Shown piece by piece: positions 8,723 through 16,556 of a stretch of 35,413 bases of DNA (positions within the stretch are counted from its first letter, which is position 1; every line of letters starts with the position of its first letter). Position numbers and translations under genes: made by a program. Origin of the DNA: an uncultured Bacteroides sp. (GTDB lineage: Bacteria; Bacteroidota; Bacteroidia; Bacteroidales; Bacteroidaceae). The stretch is from NCBI GenBank assembly GCA_949292025.1, contig CASEYC010000133.1, positions 1-35,413 of the forward strand. The letters are read 5' to 3'. The notes beneath the pieces were generated by a model. That model ran no database searches. It saw nothing but the letters and a program-made list of their open reading frames with translations, and was not told the origin of the DNA.

Positions 8723-9709
8723 ATGAACCTGAAATCGCAAAACAGCAATATGTTATTGGCCTTCCTCACCTTGCTGGGGATTGTGGCCATCGTGGCCCTC
8801 GTGGGATTCTTCATGCTGCGCAAAGGCCCGGAAATCGTGCAAGGACAAGCAGAAGTGACCGAATACCGCGTATCCAGCAAAGTGCCCGGACGCATCCAGA
8901 GATTCCTGGTGAAGGAAGGGCAAAGCGTGCAGGCCGGAGACACGCTGGCCATCCTGGAAGCTCCCGACGTGCAAGCCAAACTTGAACAAGCACGTGCCGC
9001 CGAAGCCGCCGCACAGGCACAAAACGAAAAAGCACTGAAAGGCGCAAGGCATGAGCAGGTGCAGGCCGCTTACGAAATGTGGCAGAAGGCGCAAGCCGGA
9101 CTGACCATCGCCGAGAAATCCTACAAGCGCGTCAAGAACCTCTATGACCAAGGCGTGATGTCCGCCCAGAAGCTGGACGAAGTGACCGCCCAGCGCGATG
9201 CCGCCGCCGCTACGGAGAAAGCCGCCAAAGCCCAATATGACATGGCACGCAATGGCGCCGAACGCGAGGACAAGGCCGCAGCAGCCGCCCTGGTGGAGCG
9301 TGCCAAGGGAGCCGTGGCCGAAGTGGAATCCTACATCAAGGAAACCGTGCTGACCGCCCAGACCGCCGGTGAGGTGTCCGAGATATTCCCCAAGGTGGGC
9401 GAACTGGTAGGCACCGGGGCACCCATCATGAACGTGGCCGTCATGGAGGACATGTGGGTCACCTTCAACATCCGCGAAGACCTGCTGAAGGGAATGAACA
9501 TAGGCAGCGAGTTCGAGGCATACGTGCCGGCATTGGACAGGGACATCAAAGTCAAAGTATATTATATGAAAGACCTGGGCATCTACGCCGCCTGGAAAGC
9601 CACCAAGACCACAGGACAATTCGACCTGAAAACTTTCGAGGTGAGGGCCACTCCGCAAGAGAAAGTGGAAGGCTTGCGCCCCGGCATGAGTGTGATAGTG
9701 AAGAAGTGA
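8723..9709 (+). CDS. HlyD-family periplasmic adaptor (membrane fusion protein)
   Basis: This 328-residue protein has an N-terminal transmembrane helix (~10-32), then the first half of a lipoyl/barrel-sandwich domain (VSSKVPGRIQRFLVKEGQSVQAGDTLAIL), an Ala/Gln-rich alpha-hairpin (~80-215) and the second lipoyl half (VLTAQTAGEVSEIFPKVGELV). A beta-barrel domain closes it with EGLRPGMSVIV. It resembles the EmrA/YhiI group and would link the inner-membrane permeases to the TolC protein. TGA 9707-9709 is separated from the next ATG by a single base, so translation is probably coupled to the permease gene. Confidence 0.92.
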   Translation: MNLKSQNSNMLLAFLTLLGIVAIVALVGFFMLRKGPEIVQGQAEVTEYRVSSKVPGRIQRFLVKEGQSVQAGDTLAILEAPDVQAKLEQARAAEAAAQAQNEKALKGARHEQVQAAYEMWQKAQAGLTIAEKSYKRVKNLYDQGVMSAQKLDEVTAQRDAAAATEKAAKAQYDMARNGAEREDKAAAAALVERAKGAVAEVESYIKETVLTAQTAGEVSEIFPKVGELVGTGAPIMNVAVMEDMWVTFNIREDLLKGMNIGSEFEAYVPALDRDIKVKVYYMKDLGIYAAWKATKTTGQFDLKTFEVRATPQEKVEGLRPGMSVIVKK

Positions 9710-9710
9710 C

Positions 9711-10889
9711 ATGACCCCCGAACGAAAATACATAGCCCTTTGGAACGTGATGAAGCGCGAATGCCGCCGCCTCGTCTCGCGTCCGCTCTACCTGTTCAGC
9801 ATGGTGGTGGCACCCTTGTTCTGCTACATTTTCTTCACCACGCTGATGGATTCAGGGCTGCCGAAAGACATGCCCGTGGGCATCGTGGACCAGGACCAGA
9901 CCACCACCACCCGCCAACTGGCCCGCACGCTGGATGCCTTCCAACAGAGCAAGGTGGTGGCCCGCTACCCCACGTTCAATGAAGCGCGCGAGGCCATGCA
10001 GCGGGGCGAGATCTACGGATTCTACTACATCCCCGAAGGAACCACCGCCGAGGCTCAGGCCCAACGCCGCCCCACCGTGTCCTTCTACACCAACAACTCG
10101 TTGCTCATTGCCGGCTCGTTGCTCTTCAAGGACATGAAGATGATGAGCGAACTGGCCTCGGGAGCCGTCGTGCAAGCCACCTTGTTGGCCAAAGGCGCCA
10201 CGGAAGACCAGGCCATGGCCTATCTGCAACCCATCGTCATAGACACGCACCCGCTCAACAATCCGTGGCTGAACTATTCGGTCTACCTGAACAACACCTT
10301 CGCGCCGGGCATGCTGATGTTGCTCATCTTCATGGTGACAGTCTTCTCCATCGGCGTGGAAATCAAGGAGCGCACCGCCCGCCAATGGTTGCGCATGGGC
10401 CACAACTCCATTTGGATTTCCTTGGCGGGGAAGCTGCTGCCGCATACGGCCGTCTTCTTCCTGATGGGCATATTATATAATGTGTACCTCTACGGGTTCC
10501 TGCACTTCCCCTGCAACAGCGGCATTGGCCCGATGCTCCTGGCCACACTGTGCCTGGTGCTGGCTTCGCAAGGGATGGGCATCCTGATGATAGGCACCTT
10601 GCCCACCCTGCGCCTGGGACTGAGCTTTGCCTCGTTGTGGGGCGTGCTGTCGTTCTCCATGTGCGGCTTGTCTTTCCCGTTGATGGGGATGCACCCCACG
10701 TTGCAGGCGCTGGCCAACCTCTTCCCGCTGCGCCATTACTTCCTCATCTACGTGGACCAGGCCCTCAACGGTTACCCGATGATTTACTCGTGGAGCAACT
10801 ACGTGGCCTTGCTGCTCTTCATGCTTCTCCCCTTCCTGATAGCCCATCGGCTGAAAGGGGCATTGATTTACTATAAATACGTTCCCTGA
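9711..10889 (+). CDS. ABC-2 type transporter permease (first of pair)
   Basis: This 392-residue inner-membrane protein has one helix near residues 24-42, a large extracytoplasmic domain (~45-195, containing VGIVDQDQTTTTRQLARTL) and about five helices at the C terminus. This is the YhhJ/YbhS-like ABC-2 permease layout. The loop motif EIKERTARQWLRMG fits the coupling region of such permeases. It has no Walker motifs. The neighbouring permease begins two bases later, so the pair probably makes a heterodimer. Related E. coli systems use a separate ATPase; none is encoded between 7222 and 13190. Confidence 0.9.
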   Translation: MTPERKYIALWNVMKRECRRLVSRPLYLFSMVVAPLFCYIFFTTLMDSGLPKDMPVGIVDQDQTTTTRQLARTLDAFQQSKVVARYPTFNEAREAMQRGEIYGFYYIPEGTTAEAQAQRRPTVSFYTNNSLLIAGSLLFKDMKMMSELASGAVVQATLLAKGATEDQAMAYLQPIVIDTHPLNNPWLNYSVYLNNTFAPGMLMLLIFMVTVFSIGVEIKERTARQWLRMGHNSIWISLAGKLLPHTAVFFLMGILYNVYLYGFLHFPCNSGIGPMLLATLCLVLASQGMGILMIGTLPTLRLGLSFASLWGVLSFSMCGLSFPLMGMHPTLQALANLFPLRHYFLIYVDQALNGYPMIYSWSNYVALLLFMLLPFLIAHRLKGALIYYKYVP

Positions 10890-10890
10890 G

Positions 10891-12135
10891 ATGAAAGACC
10901 TGACCTTCAAACAACGAGTGGCGCAAGGGGTCCACGACCTCTTCTACATCTGGAAGCAGGAGTTCCGCAACACCTTCCGCGACCAGGGCGTGCTGATATT
11001 CTTCGTGCTCGTCCCCTTGGTCTACCCCCTGATATACTCCTTCATCTACACCAACGAGACCCTGCGGGACGTGCCCACAGCCGTGGTGGACGACAGCCGC
11101 ACCTCGCTAAGCCGCGACTACCTGCGCCGGGTGGACGCCACGCCCGAAGTGCAGATTGTCACCTACTGCGCCGACATGGAGGAAGCCAAGCTGGCCCTGC
11201 GCGACCGCAAGGCATACGGCATCATCTACATCCCCGCCTCCTTCAGCGAGGACATTGCCAAGGGGCGGCAGACCCAAGTCAGCCTGTATTGCGACATGAG
11301 CGGACTGCTCTATTACAAATCCCTGTTGCTATCCAACACCGAAGTGTCGCTGGACATGAACGCGGAAATCAAGATAGCCCGCGCCGGCAATACCACCGAA
11401 CGCCAGGACGAGCTGACCGCCTATCCTATTGAATACAAGGACGTGGCCCTGTATAACCCGACCAACGGCTTTGCCGCCTTCCTCATCCCCGCCGTGCTGA
11501 TGCTCATCATCCAGCAGACCCTGTTGCTGGGCATCGGGCTGAGTGCCGGAACCGCCCGCGAGCACAACCGCTTCCGCGACCTGGTGCCTGTACAACGGCA
11601 TTACAACGGCACGCTGCGCATCGTCTTCGGCAAGGGGCTGAGTTACCTGATGGTCTATGCCTTGGTGGCAGTGTACGTCCTCGTGGTGGTGCCGCGCCTG
11701 TTCAGCCTGAACCAGATTGCCTTGCCGGGCGAGCTGACCCTGTTCTGCCTGCCCTACCTCCTGGCGTGCATCTTCTTCTCCATGACAGCCAGCATCGCCA
11801 TCCGCAACCGCGAGACCTGCATGTTGCTGTTCGTCTTCACCTCCGTGCCGTTGCTGTTCCTGTCGGGCATCTCGTGGCCGGGCAGTGCGATACCGCCGTT
11901 CTGGAAATACTTCTCCTACCTCTTCCCCTCCACGTTCGGCATCAACGGCTACGTGCGCATCAACAGCATGGGGGCGACGCTGAACGAAGTGACTTTCGAA
12001 TACCAAGCCTTGTGGATACAGACCGGCATCTATTTCGTGACCACCTGCCTGGTCTACCGCTGGCAGATTCTCATGAGCCGTCGGCATGTCATTGAGGAAT
12101 ACAAGCGGTACAAGGCAAAAAGGAACCGAGCATGA
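10891..12135 (+). CDS. ABC-2 type transporter permease (second of pair)
   Basis: This 414-residue paralogue of the preceding permease has the same plan: an amphipathic N terminus, a first helix (~30-52, FFVLVPLVYPLIYSF), an extracytoplasmic domain (~55-200, TAVVDDSRTSLSRDYLRR) and a helical C terminus with GLSAGTAREHNRFRDL at the coupling loop. Its ATG overlaps nothing but follows the first permease stop by one base. Its own stop overlaps the ATG of the endonuclease-like gene by four bases (ATGA at 12132-12135). It lacks nucleotide-binding motifs, so it needs an ATPase from elsewhere or works in a way not yet clear. Confidence 0.9.
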   Translation: MKDLTFKQRVAQGVHDLFYIWKQEFRNTFRDQGVLIFFVLVPLVYPLIYSFIYTNETLRDVPTAVVDDSRTSLSRDYLRRVDATPEVQIVTYCADMEEAKLALRDRKAYGIIYIPASFSEDIAKGRQTQVSLYCDMSGLLYYKSLLLSNTEVSLDMNAEIKIARAGNTTERQDELTAYPIEYKDVALYNPTNGFAAFLIPAVLMLIIQQTLLLGIGLSAGTAREHNRFRDLVPVQRHYNGTLRIVFGKGLSYLMVYALVAVYVLVVVPRLFSLNQIALPGELTLFCLPYLLACIFFSMTASIAIRNRETCMLLFVFTSVPLLFLSGISWPGSAIPPFWKYFSYLFPSTFGINGYVRINSMGATLNEVTFEYQALWIQTGIYFVTTCLVYRWQILMSRRHVIEEYKRYKAKRNRA

Positions 12136-13190
12136 GGGGCCGGTTGCTGTTCTCTTTCTTCCTCCTGCTGTCCTGCCGGCTGACCGGACAAGCACAGGCC
12201 GAATCAGGCGACTCCATGGTGTTCCGGGTTGCCAGTTACAATGTGGAGAACCTTTTCGACTGCCGGCATGACACGCTGCATGATGACTACGAGTTCCTGC
12301 CCGATGCCACGCGGCATTGGACGTACTCCAAGTACAAGAAGAAACTGGACAACCTCGCACGGGTCATCACGGCCTTGGGCGGTTGGACTCCGCCCGCCCT
12401 CGTCGCCTTGTGCGAAGTGGAAAACGACAGCGTGCTGACGGACCTGACCCGCTATTCCGCCCTGCGCAACCACGACTACCGCTATGTCCTTACGCACTCG
12501 GACGACCTGCGGGGCATTGACGTGGCCTTGCTCTACCAACGTGCCCTGTTCAAGCCGATACACCACCAAAGCCTCCGGGTGGATAAACCCCGCAAGAACG
12601 ACCGGCCCACACGTGACATCCTGTACGTCAGCGGCCTGCTGCTCAACGGTGACACCCTCGATGTGTTGGTTGGCCACTTCCCCTCGCGTCGCGGCGGTGC
12701 CAAGCAATCGGCCCCATACCGGGAAAAAGCCGCCTTGTGCATCAAAGCTGTTGCAGACAGCCTGTTCCGCATCCGGAAGCGGGCGCAAATCCTCGTGATG
12801 GGCGACTTCAACGACTATCCCCACAGCCGCCTCGTGCGGGAAACCTTGCAGGCAGAACTTCCTCCCCTCTCCCCGACCCTGCCGGATGAACGGAAACTCT
12901 ATCACCTGCTGGCACGCCAAGCCGCCGAGGAGAAACACACAGGCTCTTACAAATACCAAGGCGCCTGGCAATGGCTGGACCATATCCTCGTGTCCGGCAG
13001 CCTGCTCCTGCAAGATGCCCCGCTTCATACCTCCGAACAACGGGCCGGTGTATTCGCCCCGCCTTTCCTATTGACCGAAGACCCCAAGTATGGAGGCATG
13101 CAACCTTTCCGCACCTATTATGGCATGAAATACCAAGGCGGGTATAGCGACCACCTGCCGGTGTATGCGGAGTTTACACTGATATATTAA
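12132..13190 (+). CDS. Exported endonuclease/exonuclease/phosphatase (EEP) family protein
   Basis: This 352-residue protein has a signal peptide (hydrophobic 5-20; a Cys15 could also form a lipobox-like site). The DNase I/EEP core motifs appear in order: SYNVENLFD (35-43), ALCEVEN with metal-ligand Glu95, GIDVALLY (128-135), GHFPSR with His182, MGDFND with Asp225 and Asn227, LDHILVS, and the closing SDH at 339-341. All metal and catalytic positions are present, so an active, exported phosphodiesterase or nuclease is likely; the substrate (DNA, RNA or phosphoester) cannot be told from sequence. Its ATG overlaps the stop of the second permease, so it is translationally coupled to the efflux genes. 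Confidence 0.88.
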   Translation: MRGRLLFSFFLLLSCRLTGQAQAESGDSMVFRVASYNVENLFDCRHDTLHDDYEFLPDATRHWTYSKYKKKLDNLARVITALGGWTPPALVALCEVENDSVLTDLTRYSALRNHDYRYVLTHSDDLRGIDVALLYQRALFKPIHHQSLRVDKPRKNDRPTRDILYVSGLLLNGDTLDVLVGHFPSRRGGAKQSAPYREKAALCIKAVADSLFRIRKRAQILVMGDFNDYPHSRLVRETLQAELPPLSPTLPDERKLYHLLARQAAEEKHTGSYKYQGAWQWLDHILVSGSLLLQDAPLHTSEQRAGVFAPPFLLTEDPKYGGMQPFRTYYGMKYQGGYSDHLPVYAEFTLIY

Positions 13191-13285
13191 AAAAAATAGG
13201 TTTGTCTCCCGATTATCCGCTTACTATCCGTGATAAAGATTGCATCATCCGTAATCCGTCTACACGTATTCTCCTGAAAAGAATA

Positions 13286-13293
13286 TATCTTTG
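13286..13293 (+). promoter_or_regulatory. Putative -7 element for the DUF3737 gene
   Basis: TATCTTTG matches TAnnTTTG, 39 bases before ATG 13332. No strong -33 element is seen. It makes the DUF3737 gene the start of a new transcription unit after the efflux operon. Confidence 0.6.
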
Positions 13294-13331
13294 CACATTG
13301 TTTAGATAACCCCGAATTTCATCATTAAATT

Positions 13332-14177
13332 ATGCAACTCATTAAAGACCAAGTATTCGGAGGCGAACGGCCCTTGTTTGCCTCGCATGATGTCCACCTG
13401 GACAACGTAATCATAACGGCCGGAGAATCAGCCATCAAGGAGTGCAGCAACATCGTGGCCACGAATTGCCGCTTCGAGGGCAATTATCCTTTCTGGCACG
13501 TACACGGGTTCACCATACAGGACTGCTACTTTGCCGTGGGCGGACGCTCGGCGCTGTGGTATTCGGACCATCTGGTCATGAAGGACACGGTCATCGATGC
13601 CCCCAAGATGTTCCGCGAAATGAACGACATCGAGATAGAAAACGTGCAGATGAACGATGCCGACGAAGTGTTTTGGCGTTGCGACCGCATATATGTCAAG
13701 AACCTGAAGCTGCACGACGGCACCTACCCTTTCATGTTCAGCAACCACATCTACGTGGACGGGCTGGAGAGTGACAGCAAATATGTCTTCCAGTACGTGA
13801 AGGATGTGGAGATTCACAACGCCAGGATTACGACCAAAGATGCCTTCTGGGAGGTGGAGAACGTCACCATCTACGACTCCGAACTGCATGGCGAATACCT
13901 GGGCTGGCACTCGAAGAACCTGCGCTTGGTGAATTGCCACATCTCCGGCGAGCAACCCCTGTGTTATGCCCACGACCTGGTGCTGGAAAACTGCACGTTC
14001 GACCCGGCTTGCGACCGCGCCTTTGAGTATTCCACGCTGCAGGCCGACATCCGCGGAGCCATCGCCAACATCAAGAACCCCATGTCCGGACGCATCGTGG
14101 CGGACAGCATCGGCTCCATCACGCTGGACGAGAACATCAAGTCGCCGGCCAATTGCGTGATTGAAGAAAGGCCCTGA
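13332..14177 (+). CDS. DUF3737 family protein, right-handed beta-helix
   Basis: This 281-residue protein lacks a signal peptide. It is built from repeats of about 20-22 residues with alternating hydrophobics and Asn/Cys ladders (NIVATNCRFEGNYPFWHV, GFTIQDCYFAVGGRSALW, DIEIENVQMNDADEVFWR), as expected for a right-handed parallel beta-helix. I recognise it as DUF3737. The family has no established function. It is followed, after a repeat-rich 123-base spacer, by a PatB/MalY-like lyase gene on the same strand, a pairing I recall from other genomes. A cytosolic role is suggested by the missing export signal. Confidence 0.85.
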   Translation: MQLIKDQVFGGERPLFASHDVHLDNVIITAGESAIKECSNIVATNCRFEGNYPFWHVHGFTIQDCYFAVGGRSALWYSDHLVMKDTVIDAPKMFREMNDIEIENVQMNDADEVFWRCDRIYVKNLKLHDGTYPFMFSNHIYVDGLESDSKYVFQYVKDVEIHNARITTKDAFWEVENVTIYDSELHGEYLGWHSKNLRLVNCHISGEQPLCYAHDLVLENCTFDPACDRAFEYSTLQADIRGAIANIKNPMSGRIVADSIGSITLDENIKSPANCVIEERP

Positions 14178-14205
14178 ACGGGACATTATCCCACCGCCTC
14201 ATCCC

Positions 14206-14285
14206 CTATCTTGAAACGGACATATAACGAAGGGATAACGGAGGGATAACGAAGAGATAACGGAAAAACAACGGAAAAACAACAA
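14206..14285. repeat. GGGATAACGGA-type minisatellite, copy 1
   Basis: CTATCTTGAAACGGA (14206-14220) is followed by 10-11-base iterations of GGGATAACGGA (with GAAGGGATAAC and GAAGAGATAAC variants), then by ACAACGGAAAA steps. The same leader and unit recur inverted at 22288-22337, and the unit again at 35065-35126. This copy separates the DUF3737 and PatB-like genes. Confidence 0.85.
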
Positions 14286-14300
14286 CCCATACAACAATCT

Positions 14301-15464
14301 ATGAAATACAATTTTGATGAAATCATCCCCCGCCGGGGGACCAATTCTTGCAAGTGGGACAGCGCGACGGATGCAGACGTGCTGCCCATGTGGGTGGCCG
14401 ACATGGACTTCCACGTGGCATCGCCCATCACGGAAGCCCTGCAACGCCGGGTGGCGCACGGCATCTTCGGTTATACCCGTGTGCCGGACGCCTATTATGA
14501 AGCCGTCAGCCGATGGTTCAAGCGGCGCCACGGCTGGGAGATACAGAAGGATTGGGTGATTTACACGTCGGGCGTGGTGCCTGCGGTATCTGCCATCATC
14601 AAAGCCCTGACCCGTCCGGGCGACAAAGTATTGCTGCAGACGCCCGTCTACAACTGCTTCTTCTCCTCCATCCGCAACAACGGGTGCGAGGTGGCCAGCA
14701 ATCCCCTGGTGGCTGATGGGAACACGTGGAAAATCGACTACGAAGACCTGGAAGAAAAGGCTGCCGACGAGCGGACGAAGCTCATGCTCCTCTGCAATCC
14801 GCACAACCCTGCCGGACGGGTATGGACACGCGAGGAGCTGACGCGCATCGGGGAAATCTGCCTGCGCCACGGGGTTACTGTCGTGGCCGATGAAATCCAT
14901 TGCGAACTGGTCATGCCGGGATATGTCTACACCCCGTTTGCCTCCCTTTCCGACGAGTTCCTGCGGCACTCCGTCACGTGCGTGTCGCCCAGCAAGGGAT
15001 TCAACATCGCCGGCCTCCAGATAGCCAACATCATTGCGCCCGACGAAGAGATGCGCCGGAAGATTGACCGCGCCATCAACATCAACGAAGTGTGCGACGT
15101 CAATCCGTTCGGCGTCATTGCCACCATCGCCGCATACGACGAGGGCGAGGAGTGGCTGATGCAACTGTTGGCGTATTTGAAAGGGAACTACGACTGTATG
15201 CGGGAGTTCTGCCGGACGGAGTTGCCCGACTTCCCCATTAGCAAATTGGAAGGCACTTACCTGGTGTGGATGGATTGCCGAGCCCTCGGCCTCTCATCGG
15301 AGGAATTGGAACACCGCTTGGTGCAGGAAGCCAAGCTCTGGCTCAATGCGGGCACCATGTATGGCGCGGAAGGCGAAGGCTTCATGCGGTGGAACATCGC
15401 TTGTCCGCGCAGCGTGATGCTGCAGGGGCTGGAGCGTTTCCGTAGTTTTGTGAGGAAGCCATAA
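14301..15464 (+). CDS. MalY/PatB family PLP-dependent C-S lyase (aminotransferase fold)
   Basis: This 387-residue protein is a fold-type I PLP enzyme. Visible marks are the MalY/PatB-style start (DEIIPRRGTNSCKWD), LPMWVADMDF, YTSGVVPAVS, the cofactor Asn in CNPHNPAG (~170), the Asp-x-His stretch VADEIHCELV (195-204) and the Schiff-base lysine Lys232 in SPSKGFNIAG. Family members usually cleave cystathionine or cysteine-S-conjugates, releasing thiols, pyruvate and ammonia. It is cytosolic. The upstream gene encodes a DUF3737 beta-helix protein. The gene ends before the 13-bp hairpin at 15471-15507. The exact substrate is not readable from sequence. Confidence 0.88.
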   Translation: MKYNFDEIIPRRGTNSCKWDSATDADVLPMWVADMDFHVASPITEALQRRVAHGIFGYTRVPDAYYEAVSRWFKRRHGWEIQKDWVIYTSGVVPAVSAIIKALTRPGDKVLLQTPVYNCFFSSIRNNGCEVASNPLVADGNTWKIDYEDLEEKAADERTKLMLLCNPHNPAGRVWTREELTRIGEICLRHGVTVVADEIHCELVMPGYVYTPFASLSDEFLRHSVTCVSPSKGFNIAGLQIANIIAPDEEMRRKIDRAININEVCDVNPFGVIATIAAYDEGEEWLMQLLAYLKGNYDCMREFCRTELPDFPISKLEGTYLVWMDCRALGLSSEELEHRLVQEAKLWLNAGTMYGAEGEGFMRWNIACPRSVMLQGLERFRSFVRKP

Positions 15465-15470
15465 AAGAAT

Positions 15471-15507
15471 CAAAGGCACGGAGTTTTTTGATTTCTCCGT
15501 GCCTTTG
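15471..15507. terminator. Bidirectional terminator
   Basis: CAAAGGCACGGAG (15471-15483) and CTCCGTGCCTTTG (15495-15507) form a perfect 13-bp stem with an 11-base T-rich loop. It sits between the convergent PatB-like gene (plus) and the OmpH-like gene (minus), so it can serve both. Confidence 0.8.
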
Positions 15508-15544
15508 TTCCTTTGTAATTACTTTATATTCACCTTAACCTGAG

Positions 15545-16144
15545 TCAGTCTTTCTTGGAAACGTAGCGGGCATTCAAGCCTTCGAGGATTTCCTGCGTGA
15601 TGTTGTAAGCGGGATTAGCAAACAATAGGTTATCGTTAGACGTGTTGCTGATGATGAAGTCATAGCCCTTTGTCTTGTTATACTCTTTCAAAAAATTAAA
15701 GATGGAATCACGGAGTTGAATACTGGTTTTTTCATTCTCACTCAATAATTCGGATTGCAGTTTGTTGCTCAACTCTTGCAAATCTTGCTCCAGCTTGGCA
15801 ATGCGGTTATACTCCTGCTGGGCACGCTCTTGGGAGAGGTAAGCGTTGTTTTGGTACTTCGTCTGGAACTCTTGCTTCTGCTTGTTCAGGTCGTTGGCCT
15901 TCTGGTTCAGCGTCAGGCGGACATTCTCGCTCTTCTTCACCATCTCCTCTGTCAAATCGATGCTAAATTGATATTTCGACAGAAGCGTATCCACCTCCAC
16001 GTAGGCAATCTTCAAGCCGGAAACGCCGTTGGCCGGGGCAGAGTTGGCATTGGTTTGCTGGTTGGCATTTCCAGCACATTGGGAAAACGAAACGATCAGT
16101 GCCAAAGCAGCCAAACCGTTCACAAGACAATTCAATCTCTTCAT
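15545..16144 (-). CDS. OmpH/Skp-family periplasmic chaperone-like lipoprotein
   Basis: This 199-residue protein has a lipoprotein-type signal ending SFSQC (Cys23). A low-complexity Asn/Gln/Ala linker follows. The OmpH/Skp core starts at GLKIAYVEVDTLLSKY, then has a long charged coiled coil (~75-145, EMVKKSENVRLTLNQKANDLNKQ and similar) and ends YDFIISNTSNDNLLFANPAYNIT. Skp-like proteins hold unfolded outer-membrane proteins in the periplasm. Unlike E. coli Skp, this copy is predicted to be lipid-anchored, a form I know from Bacteroidetes. It is preceded by a 74-aa membrane protein gene on the same strand with a 36-base gap, so both probably share the promoter at 16426-16433. Confidence 0.85.
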   Translation of the reverse strand: MKRLNCLVNGLAALALIVSFSQCAGNANQQTNANSAPANGVSGLKIAYVEVDTLLSKYQFSIDLTEEMVKKSENVRLTLNQKANDLNKQKQEFQTKYQNNAYLSQERAQQEYNRIAKLEQDLQELSNKLQSELLSENEKTSIQLRDSIFNFLKEYNKTKGYDFIISNTSNDNLLFANPAYNITQEILEGLNARYVSKKD

Positions 16145-16180
16145 AATTACGTATTGTTATAGTTTTTAGATTTATAAATT

Positions 16181-16405
16181 CTACTTTTCCAAGGATTTTT
16201 CCAGCTCGGCAATGGAAAACGGCTGCTTCTTGCGGGCTTCACGGTCTTGCGACTGGGCACACCCAATCCCCTTGTCGCGCAAAGCCTTGTTGCCGCTGAC
16301 GTGCATATTGGGGAATTTCCCGCCTTTCACGAAAAACACCTTTACCCCCAACAAGAGCACACAAATAGCAACTATTAACAGTGTTATCAGTATTGTATCG
16401 AGCAT
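16181..16405 (-). CDS. Small single-pass membrane protein, function unknown
   Basis: From ATG 16405 the product has 74 residues: a hydrophobic helix at ~3-26 (TILITLLIVAICVLLLGVKV), then a short basic tail with KFPNMHVSGNKALRDKGIGC. An earlier in-frame ATG at 16489 lies upstream of the promoter element and is rejected. I have seen this short form, with FPNxHVSGNKALxxKGI, as a conserved hypothetical protein in Bacteroidales. It probably forms an operon with the OmpH-like lipoprotein. No enzymatic motif is present, and the single Cys in the KGIGC stretch may be noteworthy. Confidence 0.75.
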   Translation of the reverse strand: MLDTILITLLIVAICVLLLGVKVFFVKGGKFPNMHVSGNKALRDKGIGCAQSQDREARKKQPFSIAELEKSLEK

Positions 16406-16425
16406 TTCCTTTAATTTTGCGGGTG

Positions 16426-16433
16426 CAAAGATA
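16426..16433 (-). promoter_or_regulatory. Putative -7 element for the small membrane protein / OmpH unit
   Basis: On the minus strand it reads TATCTTTG, 20 bases before ATG 16405. The leader would be only about 15 nt. The -33 element is poor. Confidence 0.6.
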
Positions 16434-16508
16434 GAGGTTTGCCCGAACAACACCACCATTTTTGCTCTAAAAAAGGGAAAGGAAGACAAATCCGTTCCCC
16501 AATTTAAC

Positions 16509-16516
16509 TATATTTA
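16509..16516 (+). promoter_or_regulatory. Weak -7-like element before pepD
   Basis: TATATTTA differs from TAnnTTTG only at the last base and sits 40 bases before ATG 16557. No clear -33 element is seen. I list it because nothing better is visible for the pepD/receiver-ATP-grasp unit. Confidence 0.3.
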
Positions 16517-16556
16517 TGGTAAATAAAGACGTATAACCCCATCAAACCTACAAGAC

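Noticed and set aside
14199-15164. Long minus-strand frame opposite the PatB-like gene
   Set aside because: Antisense shadow; the tail SLRYPFVICPF is only a translation of the GGGATAACGGA repeat.
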